Part shown: positions 13,411 to 25,650 of the stretch, one piece after another
Layout of the letters: every line of letters begins with the position of its first letter
How positions within the stretch are numbered: position 1 is the first letter of the stretch
NCBI GenBank assembly: GCA_963691705.1
Contig: OY829540.1
Location: 4,788,001-4,852,000, forward strand
Source of the DNA: Viola odorata
Taxonomy: Eukaryota; Streptophyta; Magnoliopsida; Malpighiales; Violaceae
Length of the DNA stretch: 64,000 nt
Direction: 5' to 3'
Made by a program: the position numbers and the translations under genes
The notes under the pieces: model-generated
Seen by the model: the letters and a program-made list of their open reading frames with translations, nothing else
Databases searched by the model: none
Told to the model about the DNA's origin: nothing

Positions 13411-16400
13411 ATGGCGGCGAACGGCAACGGAGAAGTGGCGGTGGACGGGAATCGCGGTGGGACGCCGATGAAGCGCGGGCTGCCGAAGATCACGACGAGC
13501 GACAAGCACCGCGAGATCTGCCATGACATGAGCGCTCCGACGGTGAAGGCGCAAACCATTGATGAGCTTCACTCTCTGCAGAGGAAGAAATCCGCGCCGA
13601 CCACTCCGATCACCAGCTTCCAAGGCGCCTTCGCTACCCTCTCCGAAGATGAACGTCAGAAACAGCAGATGCAGTCCATCAGGTAACCCTTTCCATACCC
13701 GCCGCAACGCACCGTTTTCTTATTTTAAAAAAGTTAAAAATTGTTTGTATTTTCTTTTTGGTACAATAAAATGATTTGTTTGAAAAAGACGGAAGAATCG
13801 GAGAGCAGGAAAACATGGGATGGAAATGGAATGGAGTAAGGGTGGGGCCACCGAATTAAAGGCCAGGGTGGACCCACTTTGATTTCGTTTTTCTTTCTCG
13901 TGGAAAAATTTACCAGGAAAAAAAGGAAAAGGATAAAAATGTAATTTTCTAGTTTTTTCTCTTTTCTTTTTGGTCAGTGTTTGCTTGCTCTGAAAAATGG
14001 AAAATAAAACTGTTTTTTTTCTCTGTTTCTTTGTCTTGGGTTGTAAAAATGGAAAAATCTTTTTTATTTTTTAAGGCTTTTTTATGCTAATAAGAAAACT
14101 GAATTTTTTTTTGGGTGGTAAAAATGGAACAGTGCATCATTGGCATCACTGACAAGAGAAACAGGGCCGAAGGTGGTGAGAGGAGACCCAGCTGACAAGG
14201 TGTCAACCCCAAAGGTTCACCATCATCATGTTGAAGCTCCAACCATTGGTGCTAGTGACAGCTCTTTGAAGTTCACTCATGTTCTCTACAACCTTTCTCC
14301 TGCTGGTAAACACTATATATCAATCTTGCTAAATTATGAATTTTAGTGACAACATATCATTTTAAATGTCTTTCTGTGTGAATTTTGGGATTTGATTGTG
14401 GTTATTTGTGGGTTTGAATGTGGGTTTGAAAACTGGGTGTGTTCTTAATTACTCCTGTTAATTTCTGTTTTGGTAAATTAGAAAGGTGGATGTGATTAGC
14501 AAGATCCTAGATTTCTGGTACCAAAGATTTCTGATTTTATGGAAGGAAGTATGTGATTTTTTTTGATGGCTCTAATTGATTAGGATGTATGTTATTGGTA
14601 CAGAGCTTTATGAGCAAGCCATTAAGTCTGAGAAAGGGTCCTTTATCACATCCACTGGTGCGTTGGCCACTCTTTCTGGTGCCAAGACCGGCCGAGCCCC
14701 AAGAGATAAGCGTGTTGTTAGGGATGATGAGACAGAGGATGTGCTTTGGTGGGGAAAGTGAGTATTTCCATGTTTTTCCCCATTACTGTTTTATGCACAG
14801 CTAATTTACCATTTGATTGACTAATTCATTGCAATTTATTTGCACCATAATGATTATTTTTGGGTACAGGGGTTCCCCTAACATTGAAATGGACGAGCAT
14901 ACATTCTTGGTTAACAGAGAAAGAGCTGTTGATTACTTGAATTCTTTAGACAAGGTAAATCCTCTCCTCTTCAATTTGATTTTTCCATTTGCTAGTTTCT
15001 TGTGTGTATTATTATTAAATTAAAGCTTTCTGTTTTGAACTTTTGTTAGTATTTTTTTACTACTATTTATTGTATTTTTTTTTTCACTTGATTTTTGAGC
15101 CCAGTAGGCGTGGTATCTTGGGATATGTTTTCTTTTTGGAGGATAAAATGATTTGTAATGATGGTATCTTTCTTGTCTTTTTTTCTCTAAGTGCTTTGCT
15201 GATGCTTATCATTCATAGGGAGTAGCAATTTTGTCCTTTAATGTGTAAATTATCTGTTCTGAATCTGATCTTGAGGAGGCAATTATTTAGGCCTCCCCTT
15301 CAACTCTAGGACCATTCCCTCAAAAACGGTGGCCATTATTTGTTTTGGCCTTATCTAGAAATAGTTAGCAGGAACACCTATTTACTTCAGGATAGCATGT
15401 GACTGCATAGTTTGATATGCAACTCAACTTGTTTACCAGGTTCTGTCATTAATGAATTCGGCAGTTGTGATTTTAGTATTACTACCCTAATAGAAGTAAT
15501 GAATCCTGTAATTTGAAAGCCTTGACAAAACCATGCATTTTGTTCTGAGTACTTCTGTCTTTAATTGCATGTAAAACATCCTTTCGGTTAGTTCTCTTAC
15601 ATCAGTTATACGGAAAATGAACGGTAATTGATGATGCTTTAAACTTCATAATTTTCAGGTCTTTGTGAATGATCAATTTTTGAACTGGGACCCCGAGAAC
15701 AGAATCAAAGTCAGGATTGTCTCTGCCAGGGCTTACCATTCATTGTTCATGCACAACATGTAAGTAAAAATTATATGAGAAACATTTAACTGCAATATTT
15801 ACCAATTTCACTTGCAGAAAGCCCTAAGCCCAGCAGATAAGTTTCCTCTATCGCGTAAAGTTAATTGTGATATCCTATATTAAATCTTAAACCCCCTAGT
15901 CGGAGGAAACTGGTAAGAAATATGCATGATGTATGAGCTAAGTGTGTGCAATTCGGTAACTGGATGGGTGACAGGTGTATCCGACCCACTCCTGAAGAAC
16001 TGGAGAATTTTGGTACTCCGGACTTCACTATATACAATGCTGGCCAGTTCCCATGTAATCGTTATACACACTACATGACATCCTCTACTAGCATAGATTT
16101 GAATCTTTCTAGAAGAGAAATGGTTATCCTTGGCACACAGTACGCCGGGGAAATGAAGAAGGGTCTGTTCAGTGTTATGCACTATCTCATGCCTAAGCGT
16201 CAAATCCTTTCCTTACATTCTGGATGCAATATGGGAAAGAATGGAGATGTTGCCCTCTTCTTTGGATTGTCAGGTATAGTATCACCATGTCATGGTCGCG
16301 ATGTGGTGCCAAACCTCTATACGATATGTGCCCTCTAATTTTATCCTTGACATTTTGTGTATATTGTGATTTTATCTTTAGGATTTATCAATTTGTTTTT

Positions 16401-17890
16401 CTTGTGTATTCAGTGTTGTTGATGAGTCTATTTTGATAATTTTTTTGTAATAGGTACTGGAAAGACAACTCTGTCTACTGATCCAAACCGATACTTAATT
16501 GGAGATGATGAACACTGCTGGACCGAGACTGGGGTTTCAAACATTGAAGGTGGATGCTATGCCAAGTGCATTGATCTCGCAAGAGAAAAGGAGCCTGATA
16601 TCTGGAATGCCATCAAGTTTGGAACTGGTATGTTATGCAGAAAATGTATCATGGCACGTTTAAAAATGATATAGGCGCCATATTATTCAGGTTTTAGACG
16701 TTTGTGTTTTGGATTGTTTAAACATCCAGATTGACATTATCTGTTATGATTGGCAGTGTTGGAAAATGTGGTGTTTGACGAACACACGCGTGAGGTGGAT
16801 TATGCTGACAGATCAGTCACAGGTGAATAGGTGGAGCTTTATTTAGATTTGGGATCATACCATTTGATTACTTCTGAAACTGATTGCGTTTTCCCATTTT
16901 CAGAGAACACTCGAGCATCCTATCCAATTGAGTTCATTCCTAATGCCAAGATACCATGTGTTGGCCCACACCCCAAGAATGTTATCCTTTTGGCATGTGA
17001 TGCATTTGGTGTGCTTCCACCTGTGAGCAAGCTGAGCCTGCCTCAGACCATGTACCATTTCATCAGTGGCTATACTGCTCTGGTAATGATTAACAAGGCC
17101 TGTCTGACGATTTTGTTTTAGGCATGCGAACCGAATGATGTAGTAGCATTTCTGCAACTGAATGCTTGATGATCAATACAGGTCGCTGGCACGGAAGATG
17201 GTGTCAAGGAACCACGGGCAACATTCTCAGCATGCTTTGGTGCAGCATTTATTATGCTGCATCCTACTAAGTATGCGGCTATGTTGGCTGAAAAGATGCA
17301 GAAGCATGGTGCTACTGGGTGGCTCGTCAACACTGGTTGGTCTGCAGGAAGGTATATCTTTCAAGTTGCTTTTGTTATGATTCAAGTACAAACAAATGCT
17401 CAGTAAAAGTTCCATTCATCTCGGATATGCCATGGAAAAGATTAATTTACTGTTATCTTTCGGTTGGTTGCAGCTATGGTTCAGGAAACCGTATTAAGCT
17501 GGCATACACAAGGAAAATCATTGATGCCATTCACTCTGGTAGCCTCCTGAAAGCAGAATACAAGAAAACTCCAGTTTTCGGGCTCGAGATCCCCACGAAG
17601 GTTGAGGGGGTGCCTTCTGAAATTCTGGATCCAGTGAACACTGTTAGTCCTCTATTTCCCTTCAAATTCCTTTTCCTCTATATGTTCTACCATTTAAATG
17701 TACGTCGAGGCTCATACTTTTCTCTCTGCCATTTATTGAAATGCAGTGGGCAGATAAGAAGGCTTACAATGATTGTCTGTTGAAGTTGGCTGGCCTGTTC
17801 AAGAACAACTTCACAACATTCACTGACCACGAGATCGGAAAGGACAATAAGCTCACTGGGGAGATTGTCGCCGCTGGCCCGAATTTTTAA
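13411..17890 (+). CDS. PCK1: Phosphoenolpyruvate carboxykinase (ATP)
   Basis: This cytosolic enzyme converts oxaloacetate and ATP to phosphoenolpyruvate, CO2 and ADP. In plants it serves gluconeogenesis from lipid or protein and metabolism of organic and amino acids. Twelve coding exons: 13411-13682, 14133-14305, 14604-14757, 14870-14954, 15659-15759, 15975-16273, 16454-16627, 16757-16822, 16904-17082, 17182-17351, 17474-17642 and 17747-17890. All phases close, giving 661 residues, the usual plant length. A variable N-terminal extension of about 120 residues (rich in Ser, Thr and Lys) is the part known to be phosphorylated in plant PEPCKs. The nucleotide-binding P-loop GLSGTGKTT lies around Lys365, followed by the metal-binding acidic motif IGDDEHCW (379-381), and ENTRASYP and [11 protein letters not shown] further on. 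Nothing looks damaged. The gene converges on the copper transporter with a 371-bp gap. Confidence 0.97.
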
Positions 17891-18261
17891 CTTCCGTCGA
17901 CTCCAGAATGAGGGATTTGATCGAGTTTGAGGAACTAGAGAAGTAAGAATAAGGGTTGGAAGTAATTTGAATCAATGTACGGATTGATATGTAGAAGATT
18001 AGCACATTGGCCGCTTATATGCAGGTATTGATGTGTAAAAATGTAGCGAATTAGCTGCTGATAATAAAAATATTTTACATCAGAGAATTAACCAATTAAA
18101 TCTGATCGAATATGGATATTCACTTTCAATAATTCAGTTTCAAATTGAAATTAATTTTAAGAGACAAATGATCCGACCCAGTACAAAGATACCAAATTAT
18201 TTAAAGAGATATTAACAGCGCAAAAACGAAAAAGGAAAGAAGAAACAAAATAAAGAGATGA
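17891..18261. other. Convergent intergenic region between PEPCK and COPT
   Basis: This holds the PEPCK 3' UTR, with a polyadenylation-like AATAAAAA at about 18060, and the 3' UTR of the minus-strand copper transporter. No other feature is seen. Confidence 0.5.
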
Positions 18262-18741
18262 TCAACAGCTCATGGGTGGGAGATCAGACGATTTAGCAGG
18301 TGGTGCGGGAGATTTCTTGAAAGCCCTACTCCCAAAGCACAAGAATCCAAGAAAGTGTCCGGCGACAGCAGCCAAGAACACACCTCCGTTGAACGACATA
18401 ACAGTCAACATCACCAGATACGCCAACCCGACCCGCATAACGTGCATGAAGCTCTGGACTAACCCGGCACCCAAATTGGGCGTGCCGGGTCTGATCAATT
18501 GGCAATGAGAGAGCCACTCCACAACAAAACCCAAAACAAAAACAAACACCAAAGCCAAAGCATACATGCCGGGGCGTCCAGTCCCAGGCCAGCCATCGAA
18601 CAGAACCTCTGCATTTTTCCCCCAAAAGAAGGTCATGTGCATCATCATCATCTTGTCGTCATGTAACATTCCGGTGCCGTTGTTCATCGGCGACGGCGCA
18701 CCCATGCTACCCAGTCCGGGCATGTCATGCCCATGATCCAT
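18262..18741 (-). CDS. COPT/Ctr-type copper transporter
   Basis: Ctr proteins import Cu(I) across the plasma membrane or export it from internal stores as trimers. The single-exon frame gives 159 residues, the normal COPT size. The start was set at the ATG of MDHGHDMPG, because the upstream codons are a poly-Lys artefact of a T-rich leader. The N-terminus is His/Met-rich (MDHGHDM, then KMMMMHM around residue 30), the copper-capturing feature of the family. Three membrane spans follow: GMYALALVFVFVLGF, then one containing YLVMLTVMSF with the copper-pore MxxxM motif (MLTVM), then GHFLGFLCFG with the trimer-packing GxxxG. The short tail has one Cys rather than a clear CxC. A TATATATAT phrase on this strand near 18820 is a plausible TATA box. 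Closest in feel to Arabidopsis COPT1/2/6; the exact orthologue is not assigned. Confidence 0.94.
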   Translation of the reverse strand: MDHGHDMPGLGSMGAPSPMNNGTGMLHDDKMMMMHMTFFWGKNAEVLFDGWPGTGRPGMYALALVFVFVLGFVVEWLSHCQLIRPGTPNLGAGLVQSFMHVMRVGLAYLVMLTVMSFNGGVFLAAVAGHFLGFLCFGSRAFKKSPAPPAKSSDLPPMSC

Positions 18742-18814
18742 AATGATAATTTTCTTTTTCTTTTTCTTTTTTCTTGGTGAAATAGAAGCTGTGGAAAAAA
18801 AAGGAATATATTTC

Positions 18815-18832
18815 TGATATATATATACAAGG
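18815..18832 (-). promoter_or_regulatory. Candidate TATA box of the COPT gene
   Basis: Read on the minus strand this is a TATATATAT run about 80 bases upstream of the chosen ATG, a normal plant TATA-to-ATG distance. It is judged from consensus alone. Confidence 0.4.
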
Positions 18833-19182
18833 AATCGGGTCGCCGGATTACTATTAGTAGAAGTACGCAGTACAAGCAAATTTGAAATTGTGTAGTACAA
18901 TATTTGATGATGCATGTAGTACTCAACACTCTTCAACGATCATGGCGTGGTGCATGCCACGGACGATAATTTAAAAATAATTATATCACATTCATATCAC
19001 CGGCGACGACCACGTCATAGCCAGGAGCTAAACTGGCAGATATCAAATGTACAGGGCCAAAAATATCAGAAAAAAAGAAGGACCATTCGCCGTGCTATGT
19101 TGTTTACGCTAACGATTCTGGACTATGAAAGTAGAAATACATCCATCTATGGATATAGTAGCACTCAAGAAAGCCACAACCG

Positions 19183-21044
19183 CTAACGAATGAGCTTCCA
19201 TGCATGCTGCATGATTTCATCATCGATAAAAGGATGCAAAGACCACATCATGCAGTAATTCCCCAGTTCGTCCCAAGACAATTTGAGATTCAACGAAGTA
19301 ACAATCCGTTCCTGTTGTATGTAAAAACTTTTGTCACTACAAAGAGTAATGAGGTACATATATGTCAAGGCACGTCAGTAAAGATATTATGCGAGGAGAA
19401 GAGCTGTTACCTGCATTACATAGTCTTGTTTCACCATGCTGTAAATGATTCCCATTAGGCTGGCATAATCAATCATTTCCACTCCTTCAAGATCAGATGA
19501 CAATTCCTCCTATGGGAAACAAGTTTCAACAATTCAGCTTTAATGCAATGCGGCTCATAGACAGTAGTTTTTAGATACTATTTCCACACAAAAAAATGGG
19601 ATTAAAGAAAGAGGCTTTGAAATCTCGTAATTACAGTGCCCATAAATCATAAACCTCACAAGTTTGCATCCAAAAGAAAGGAGGGATGAAGTAAGCAAAA
19701 GAATACATGTCGATATTTTGGAACATGGGAATGCATGTCTAGTTACCGGAGAAAATATTGGAGGAACTTTTATAACAACCTGACTAATGCTTGCTTGTTG
19801 ACACAGATCATCTCCAAACTTTTCATTCCATGAAGGTGATAAACATCCATTGGCAGTTTGGATGGCATCAGCTAAGTGCTCCAGCAGATGTTCAAGTTCA
19901 TTTATCAAGTTTTTGGCTGCAAAAGTCATCAAAATATTTAAAAATCAATTCCAACAGAAAAGAGCATTAATGCAGAAAGTTGCAAAAAGAATTCTTGAGG
20001 GGGAAAAAAGGGGGAAAGTTGAACAAGGTAAAGCACACATACATGCAGGTAGTAAGCCAAACACCAAATGCATCAGACATGCAACTGATAAGATAAAATC
20101 CAGTGATGTGTAATTTTCCCCATAGGTAGCATATCAAAGTCCAAATGAACTTCATCCAAAAAGAAATTACAGGAACCAAAATTTTCAGTTAGATGCATCA
20201 TACAAAGCACAATGGGAACAGTTACAGGAAAATAGTACAAAAGAATTATCCAAATAAAAGAAAAACCTTAACAGTGACCAGGCATAAGCCGCATAACATG
20301 GATTTCAGAGCCGAATATTGAGTATTGTCGTGTAACTAGAGAAAAAGGAAATTACCTTTCTTTAAATGGTCTTCCAGTCCAAGTAGTGACGTATGTACTT
20401 CTGTGAGCAAATGGTAATCCAATAAGACTAAAAAACTTGTATGAGACCATAATGCTATTAAGTTCTATAGCACCTCGTTTTTACCACATTGAATGCCAAC
20501 ACATCGACATGAAGAGAAGCTAAGAAAAGATTAACCTTCAGGAACTTACACTTGCTTGTGCTCTGTCTGCTGTCATAATCGTTGGTACAACCAGCTTCAA
20601 TGTATGATTTAAATCTCTTTGTTTCATTCGCTTTGACAATGCTTTCTAGTAATTTAGATGTTACATTTATTGGAGGCCGTCGAATGAATTCTATATAAAA
20701 TAAAAGAACGAGCGCAATCAGACAAAAGCCGCAAACCGAAATAGAAAAAAAAATCACTGATCTAGCAAATGCTATAACCAAAATCACTTGCCAAGCCCTT
20801 GCTGAAAGCCAGCAAGTAACCTAATTCCAGCATCCCCAAGTTCCTCAAGCTTTGTTACCCTATAGTAACATGACAATATATCATTACAACGATTGAACTA
20901 AAGCCAGATTATGATGACAGTATATCAACAACAAGTTGGAAAAAAACAAATGTATCCGAATAGGTACCTGGTCATAAAATCTCTAAAACCCTGTAAAGTC
21001 TTCTGTTTCATTTCAGCTCTCAATTTCCCTTCATCGCTTCCCAT
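19183..21044 (-). CDS. Plant protein of unknown function, 7 exons, 240 aa
   Basis: I do not recognise this family. Exons on the minus strand: 21044-20968, 20859-20792, 20690-20550, 20427-20356, 19916-19780, 19509-19411 and 19311-19183. With these borders all phases close and the frame gives 240 residues from MGSDEGKLRAEMKQ to HAWKLIR. Segments read FRDFMTRVTKLEELGDAG, LAGFQQGLEFIRRPP, TSKLLESIVKANETKRFKSY, AKNLINELEHLLEHLADAI and MIDYASLMGIIYSMVKQDY. The composition is Leu/Glu/Lys-rich, amphipathic and mostly helical. There is no signal peptide or membrane span. Intron 2 needs a GC donor (GCAAGT) to keep the frame. The clean seven-exon structure argues for a real gene. It lies 441 bp upstream of the COPT gene in the same direction, with no implied link. 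Confidence 0.82.
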
Positions 21045-22317
21045 CCTCAAAAAAATGTTCAATTGAAAAATGTATCTACAGTATCTACCACCCTATTTAC
21101 ACGAATTTCAAATTTTCAAAATAGAAAATTTCTTCAGTGACGCACGAATGGTGAAAAAGATAGAGAAGATAACCCGTTAAAAAGCTACTGTAAATACGCA
21201 TAACAGAGTGAGGAGATAATAAAGGTATGAAGAGTCAAACCTGAAAGTAGAAAAACGGAGGTGCGCAGGGGCGGAGGAACGTGCGGTGGCGCGATTCAGA
21301 AGCAGATGCGAAGAAGATGGGCGGTTTTTTTAGATGGGCTTTGAGCTTGAGCTTGGGCTTGGGCTATAGTGTGATGACCTACAGTCTTGCTGTGGTAACT
21401 AAAGTATTATATATACGACACCAATATAAACAAAGAAGAAAAAACCCTAATTAGTGTGGAAAATTGAGTTGAATTGCATTTTTTTTTTTACAGAAGGAGC
21501 TTAATTGCACTTTTCAAAAAAACTTAAAAATAAAACCTCTTCACGGAAAAGAAAAAAAAAAGAGGAAAAAATTAAATATAAAAAACCTATCGAAATGTAA
21601 TCTTAGATACATTGATACCTACCACTCGATACATTTCCACACAAAAAATTAATACGTGTTAATATTTTAACCGGTATGACAAGACGTAATTGAAATTTAT
21701 GCTTTCCAATTTAAATTATATTTCTTTTTTTATATAAATAAATAATTATCAAATGAACTTGTATTATTGTAATTCAATTACTGTCACAATTTTATTTAGA
21801 GACACCGAATAGTAAATGCGGATTTTTTTAGTAATTGGTAAAAATAATAAAGGTATAGTATATCCTACCCATAGTATCATGATGTGGGTGATTGCTGAGT
21901 TCTCCATTTTTGGCATTTTTTTGCCAATAATTATAACAATAATCCTACATTGCTTCAGATCAGGAAAAAAAAAATCTTAAATTGCCATGATAAAGACAAA
22001 AAGCTATGGTCTCAATTATCTCCGCCAACTAAGATTCAAAGAGTTTTTTTCCATCAAAATAAAAGACTAACTAGGAAATCACAAGCTTTGATATGCAGGA
22101 GAATTTGCAGCAAAGGTCTAGAAGGCAGAAACTAGCAAATTGGAATTCCATTTCTTTTAAAAGCTGATTTGAATCCTAAAAGAAATCACACTCTTCGGGC
22201 AAAACATAACACCACGTCGATCGACCCCGTTTCTTGATTGGAGTTGTGTTGCCTCATTGCGAAGAATCGATGCAGAATGCAACTTCAACTGCAGATTCTT
22301 TCACGACTAAATTCAGT
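21045..22317. other. Upstream region of the 240-aa gene and intergenic DNA
   Basis: A TATATATAAT-like phrase on the minus strand near 21404-21418 could be the TATA box of the 240-residue gene. The rest, to the F-box pseudogene, is AT-rich with no domain recognised. Confidence 0.35.
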
Positions 22318-23956
22318 TCAAAAGGTAGAGATGCCATTGTAGATTTCGATCATCCGGCCTTTGCCAGAAAACCAGAGCTCTCTTTCGAGTAAGAAATGGT
22401 CATCTTCTTCAAGCCTTTCAAAATCCTCAACATATTTACCATAAACGCGACTTGATGACCTTTCCCTTTCAGCTCTATCTCTACAGCATTGAGTTGATGG
22501 CAACTCAAGTTATAAAAGTCATTTTGCTGTTTACAGACCTTGGCCGCCTTCAATGTCAATTTCTGGAAGAAAAAAAAGAGTCGAAGGAATGCATGGAGAA
22601 CGTAAATAGGATGAGCAACAAGATAACAATAACTTCGTAATTACCTACCCTGGAATGGTCGTACTTATAGTGATTTCCACTGCATTTCAAATCCCTAAAT
22701 TAGGGATCCGATTAAAAGAGTTGCTAAGACAGTAAAATGACATTTCCTCAATGCTCGAATAGTGAGTGTCAAGTGCTGAAGATTATCAAACACAATCGAC
22801 AAGGAATTAACCAGGAACGCAACCTGTAGCATGACGAAATGTTAAATTGGATGACAATGCTCGAACACGATAAAAGAAATAAGGGAAACGCCAAGGAACA
22901 AGAAAGTAGATGCAGCATACCTCTAAATTATCAATCTTGAGTTCCAACACTCTGGCAAAACGTACTGCTTGGATAATCTTAGTCACACGGTTATGAATAG
23001 TTGCATCATCTCCATAGCTATCTGAAACACCAATGTCTAAAGAAGCATTCTCCAAAAATCTGAACTCGCCCAAAGAAACATTTTTGCAGTCAACGCCTTC
23101 CACCTCAAATCTTGGAGATTAGGAGCGTCAAGTTTCATTTCAGCCGGGTATCCAGGAGATATGGCAGTAAAGTCCAAAGACAGCTTTTGTAATCTTTCAG
23201 CCGAAATGTCAATATCCAACAAGTTATAAGGTAGGTCAAACAATGTTAACTCCTCAAGATAAAGAAATGCACTTTGAGCTGGATTGTACCCTCCAAAACT
23301 GAAAGGATCAACCTCCTAAGTGATGGACAGGCAGTAGAAATCCAAATCTCAAGAGCGCTTCTGGAGACAAATGACATATTCAAAGACAGCTCCTCAAGTG
23401 ATGTTAAAACTCCTGTAGGCTCATGGAGACAATAACTTTTTGAGCTTAACCTAAGCACCCTCAGTGTCTTAAAGCTAAAGATGCAATCGGGTATCTTAAA
23501 GACTGGATAATCGAACAACATTCTGTCAGATGCATTTGTGTAATTCCTAATGAGATCAAGATCAAGCTTTTGAAGCTGACAATTAACTGCAACATTAACC
23601 CACTTATCCATAAGATCATGAATGCAGGTATCATTATGGTATCCCCAGTGAAGACAGAATGGGTGCATCTCTAATCTACTCCTCAGGCTTAACAATCTAT
23701 CCACTTTGTCATGAAATTTCTGGCACATATTCGCAGGACCATTACACGAACAAACTGTTTTAAACTTAAGATACGGGCCAAAGCTGACCAGTTGGTTGCA
23801 TCTCTTAGATACCGTTCCAATCCGACCTACATTATTCATCTCAAGGAATGAGAAAATATGATGAACTACTGGGTCTGGCAGACTAGAGAAGCAGTCGCCA
23901 GGACTGGCATTACCGCGCTGCAATTTCTGGCCTTCATATACGACTGAGTGAGCCAT
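22318..23956 (-). pseudogene. F-box/LRR (FBD-like) protein pseudogene
   Basis: F-box proteins are substrate adaptors of SCF ubiquitin ligases. From the ATG at 23956 the frame shows an F-box (DCFSSLPDPVVHHIFSFLEM, then VGRIGTVSKRCNQL) and leucine-rich repeats (LQKLDLDLI, FKTLRVLRLSSKSY, LTSLEELSLNM, SLRRLIL). The frame then breaks. It resumes one frame over at about 23280 (AQSAFLYLEELTLF), shifts again near 23105 (NLQDLR to VEGVDCKNVSL), and continues through a second exon starting at 22823 (VNSLSIVFDNLQHLTL) and a third starting near 22565 (KLTLKAAKVCKQQN). Further shifts occur near 22690 and 22355. Each break looks like a one-base loss. Neighbouring genes read cleanly across many exons, so sequencing error is an unlikely explanation. 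A copia element lies about 450 bp upstream. Confidence 0.85.
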
Positions 23957-24396
23957 GTTGCCAAATCAAATACCTATACAACCAACAATAATACCCAAAT
24001 CAACAATCACAAAACCATCAAGAAAGTCAGCATCTTTAAAACAAAGAAACACTGAAATGCCTCCAAAAATAATCAACTTGCTAAGCTATCTTTATCCAGA
24101 AAACTAGAACCCAGAAGAACTTTAACAACAAATATCATTTTGGTGGCATGTTGTCAATGCTGTTATTTGATTCAAAATGCAAAATCCTAATATTCTTTTT
24201 GTTTCAAAAACAAATTAATAAGACCCATCAAAACGCGAGACACCCAATAATCTAATTATAATAAAATAAAGGGCAAATAGAATTAGAATCAAAGAAACAA
24301 TTAAAAATGATCCAATAGTTCCTTGATTTTGCAGAGAGACAAAAAGACAGACAATCGCCTGTTAACGGAAGCCCTCGTGGATTCAGGATATTTGGT
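23957..24396. other. Former F-box upstream region next to the copia insertion
   Basis: AT-rich DNA between the F-box start codon and the retrotransposon. The original upstream sequence presumably continues at 30859 on the other side of the element. No gene is seen. Confidence 0.4.
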
Positions 24397-24401
24397 CCCC
24401 C
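24397..24401. repeat. Copia target-site duplication, left
   Basis: CCCCC directly precedes the TG of the left LTR and is repeated at 30854-30858. Five bases is the normal length for Ty1/copia. Because both copies are homopolymers, this is weaker than a complex duplication would be. Confidence 0.75.
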
Positions 24402-24949
24402 TGTTGGAACCGTATGGGAGATTACATCCCAAGGAACGAATCAATCTCAATACAGATGAATTGCATAGAATAGATCGCGCAGCGGAAGCGTACCTTATGC
24501 GGATGATGCCATGATCTGAAGTAGAAAACCCGGAGTGTTGATCTTCTAGTGGATGATTGCTTTGGGGTTGGATGGATACCCGAACTCACTCTCCCTCTCA
24601 CGGTTTCTCTGTTTTCTATCTCTTGAATGAGAAACAATGGAGAGTGCCTTATTAATATAAAGCAATTCCACTAGGGATCAATTCCGTCCTTAATGTTTTT
24701 CATTAATTCCGAATCGGTCCATCAACAATTCGGAATTAATTCGGAATCTGCACAATAACCGTATTAACCCCCTACACTGTTTCAATTAGACGATTGGACC
24801 CCTTAACTTTATTAGATCATCAAATTGGTCCAATTAACCTTATGTTAACAATATATTATATGACGGTACACAAATAACATATGCGTCCATATGTCCCTAA
24901 CGTGTACAAACGGTACTAACGCACTAGTCCCGTTGTCCAAAATCCAACA
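24402..24949 (-). repeat. Copia LTR (3' LTR of the minus-strand element)
   Basis: Starts TGTTGGAACC and ends ATCCAACA, so it has the TG...CA ends and a short inverted terminal repeat (TGTTGGA/TCCAACA). It is 548 bp and matches 30306-30853 except at five transitions. Confidence 0.96.
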
Positions 24950-24960
24950 ATCTCCCACTT
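24950..24960 (-). other. Copia polypurine tract
   Basis: On the element's strand AAGTGGGAGAT lies directly against the 3' LTR, the position and composition of the plus-strand primer. Confidence 0.8.
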
Positions 24961-25650
24961 AGACAACTCGACAATGTGCGATCCTTATAGTACCACCTTT
25001 TGTCATACAATCATATGTTAACCCCCCGAATGCTAGCATATATCCGTCTAATTCAATCCGGTCCATTAACTTCATCAATACAAGAACCAAAAGAGCAGTC
25101 GTCGCAGTTAAAGCGGCTAAACTCATGATGATTACGAGTACTGACTAATTAATGACATGGATCCAGTGTGCATGTGCATCATGGAAATTACATGTGAAAT
25201 GATCTATATATGTCTATTTCCAACTGATCCTCTTTACTTTATGAGATCAAAATTCAGAGCATATATTGAATAAACTGTAAATCAATATCCATAAACTGTG
25301 AAATAACATAATACACAGTCAAAACATATACAAGTTACAATAGTACAAACGGAACTCCCACTAATCTCAGGCATCTAACTTTATAACACCCATACTCGAT
25401 ACATGGCCATGAAAAGCTATAGGTGTCAATGCCTTAGTGAGCGGATCCGCAACCATATCGTTTGTACCTAGTAACTCTATGTTAACTTGATTGCTCTGAA
25501 CCCTTTCCTTAACTTTATATCAATGTGCTTCGATCTTGACGTACTCCGATTACTGTTGGAGTACAGCACTGATGCCCGGTTGTCACAAAAAATCCTTAAT
25601 GGTCACTCAATACCAGTGACAACTCGCAGTTCCTTAACCATATTTCGCAG

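Noticed and set aside
22318..23956. Sequencing error as the cause of the F-box frameshifts
   Set aside because: Five neighbouring multi-exon genes close in phase over dozens of exons, so a local error rate this high is unlikely, though read inspection would settle it.
24422..24637. Repeated 71-residue frame inside both copia LTRs
   Set aside because: A by-product of LTR sequence; copia LTRs do not encode proteins.
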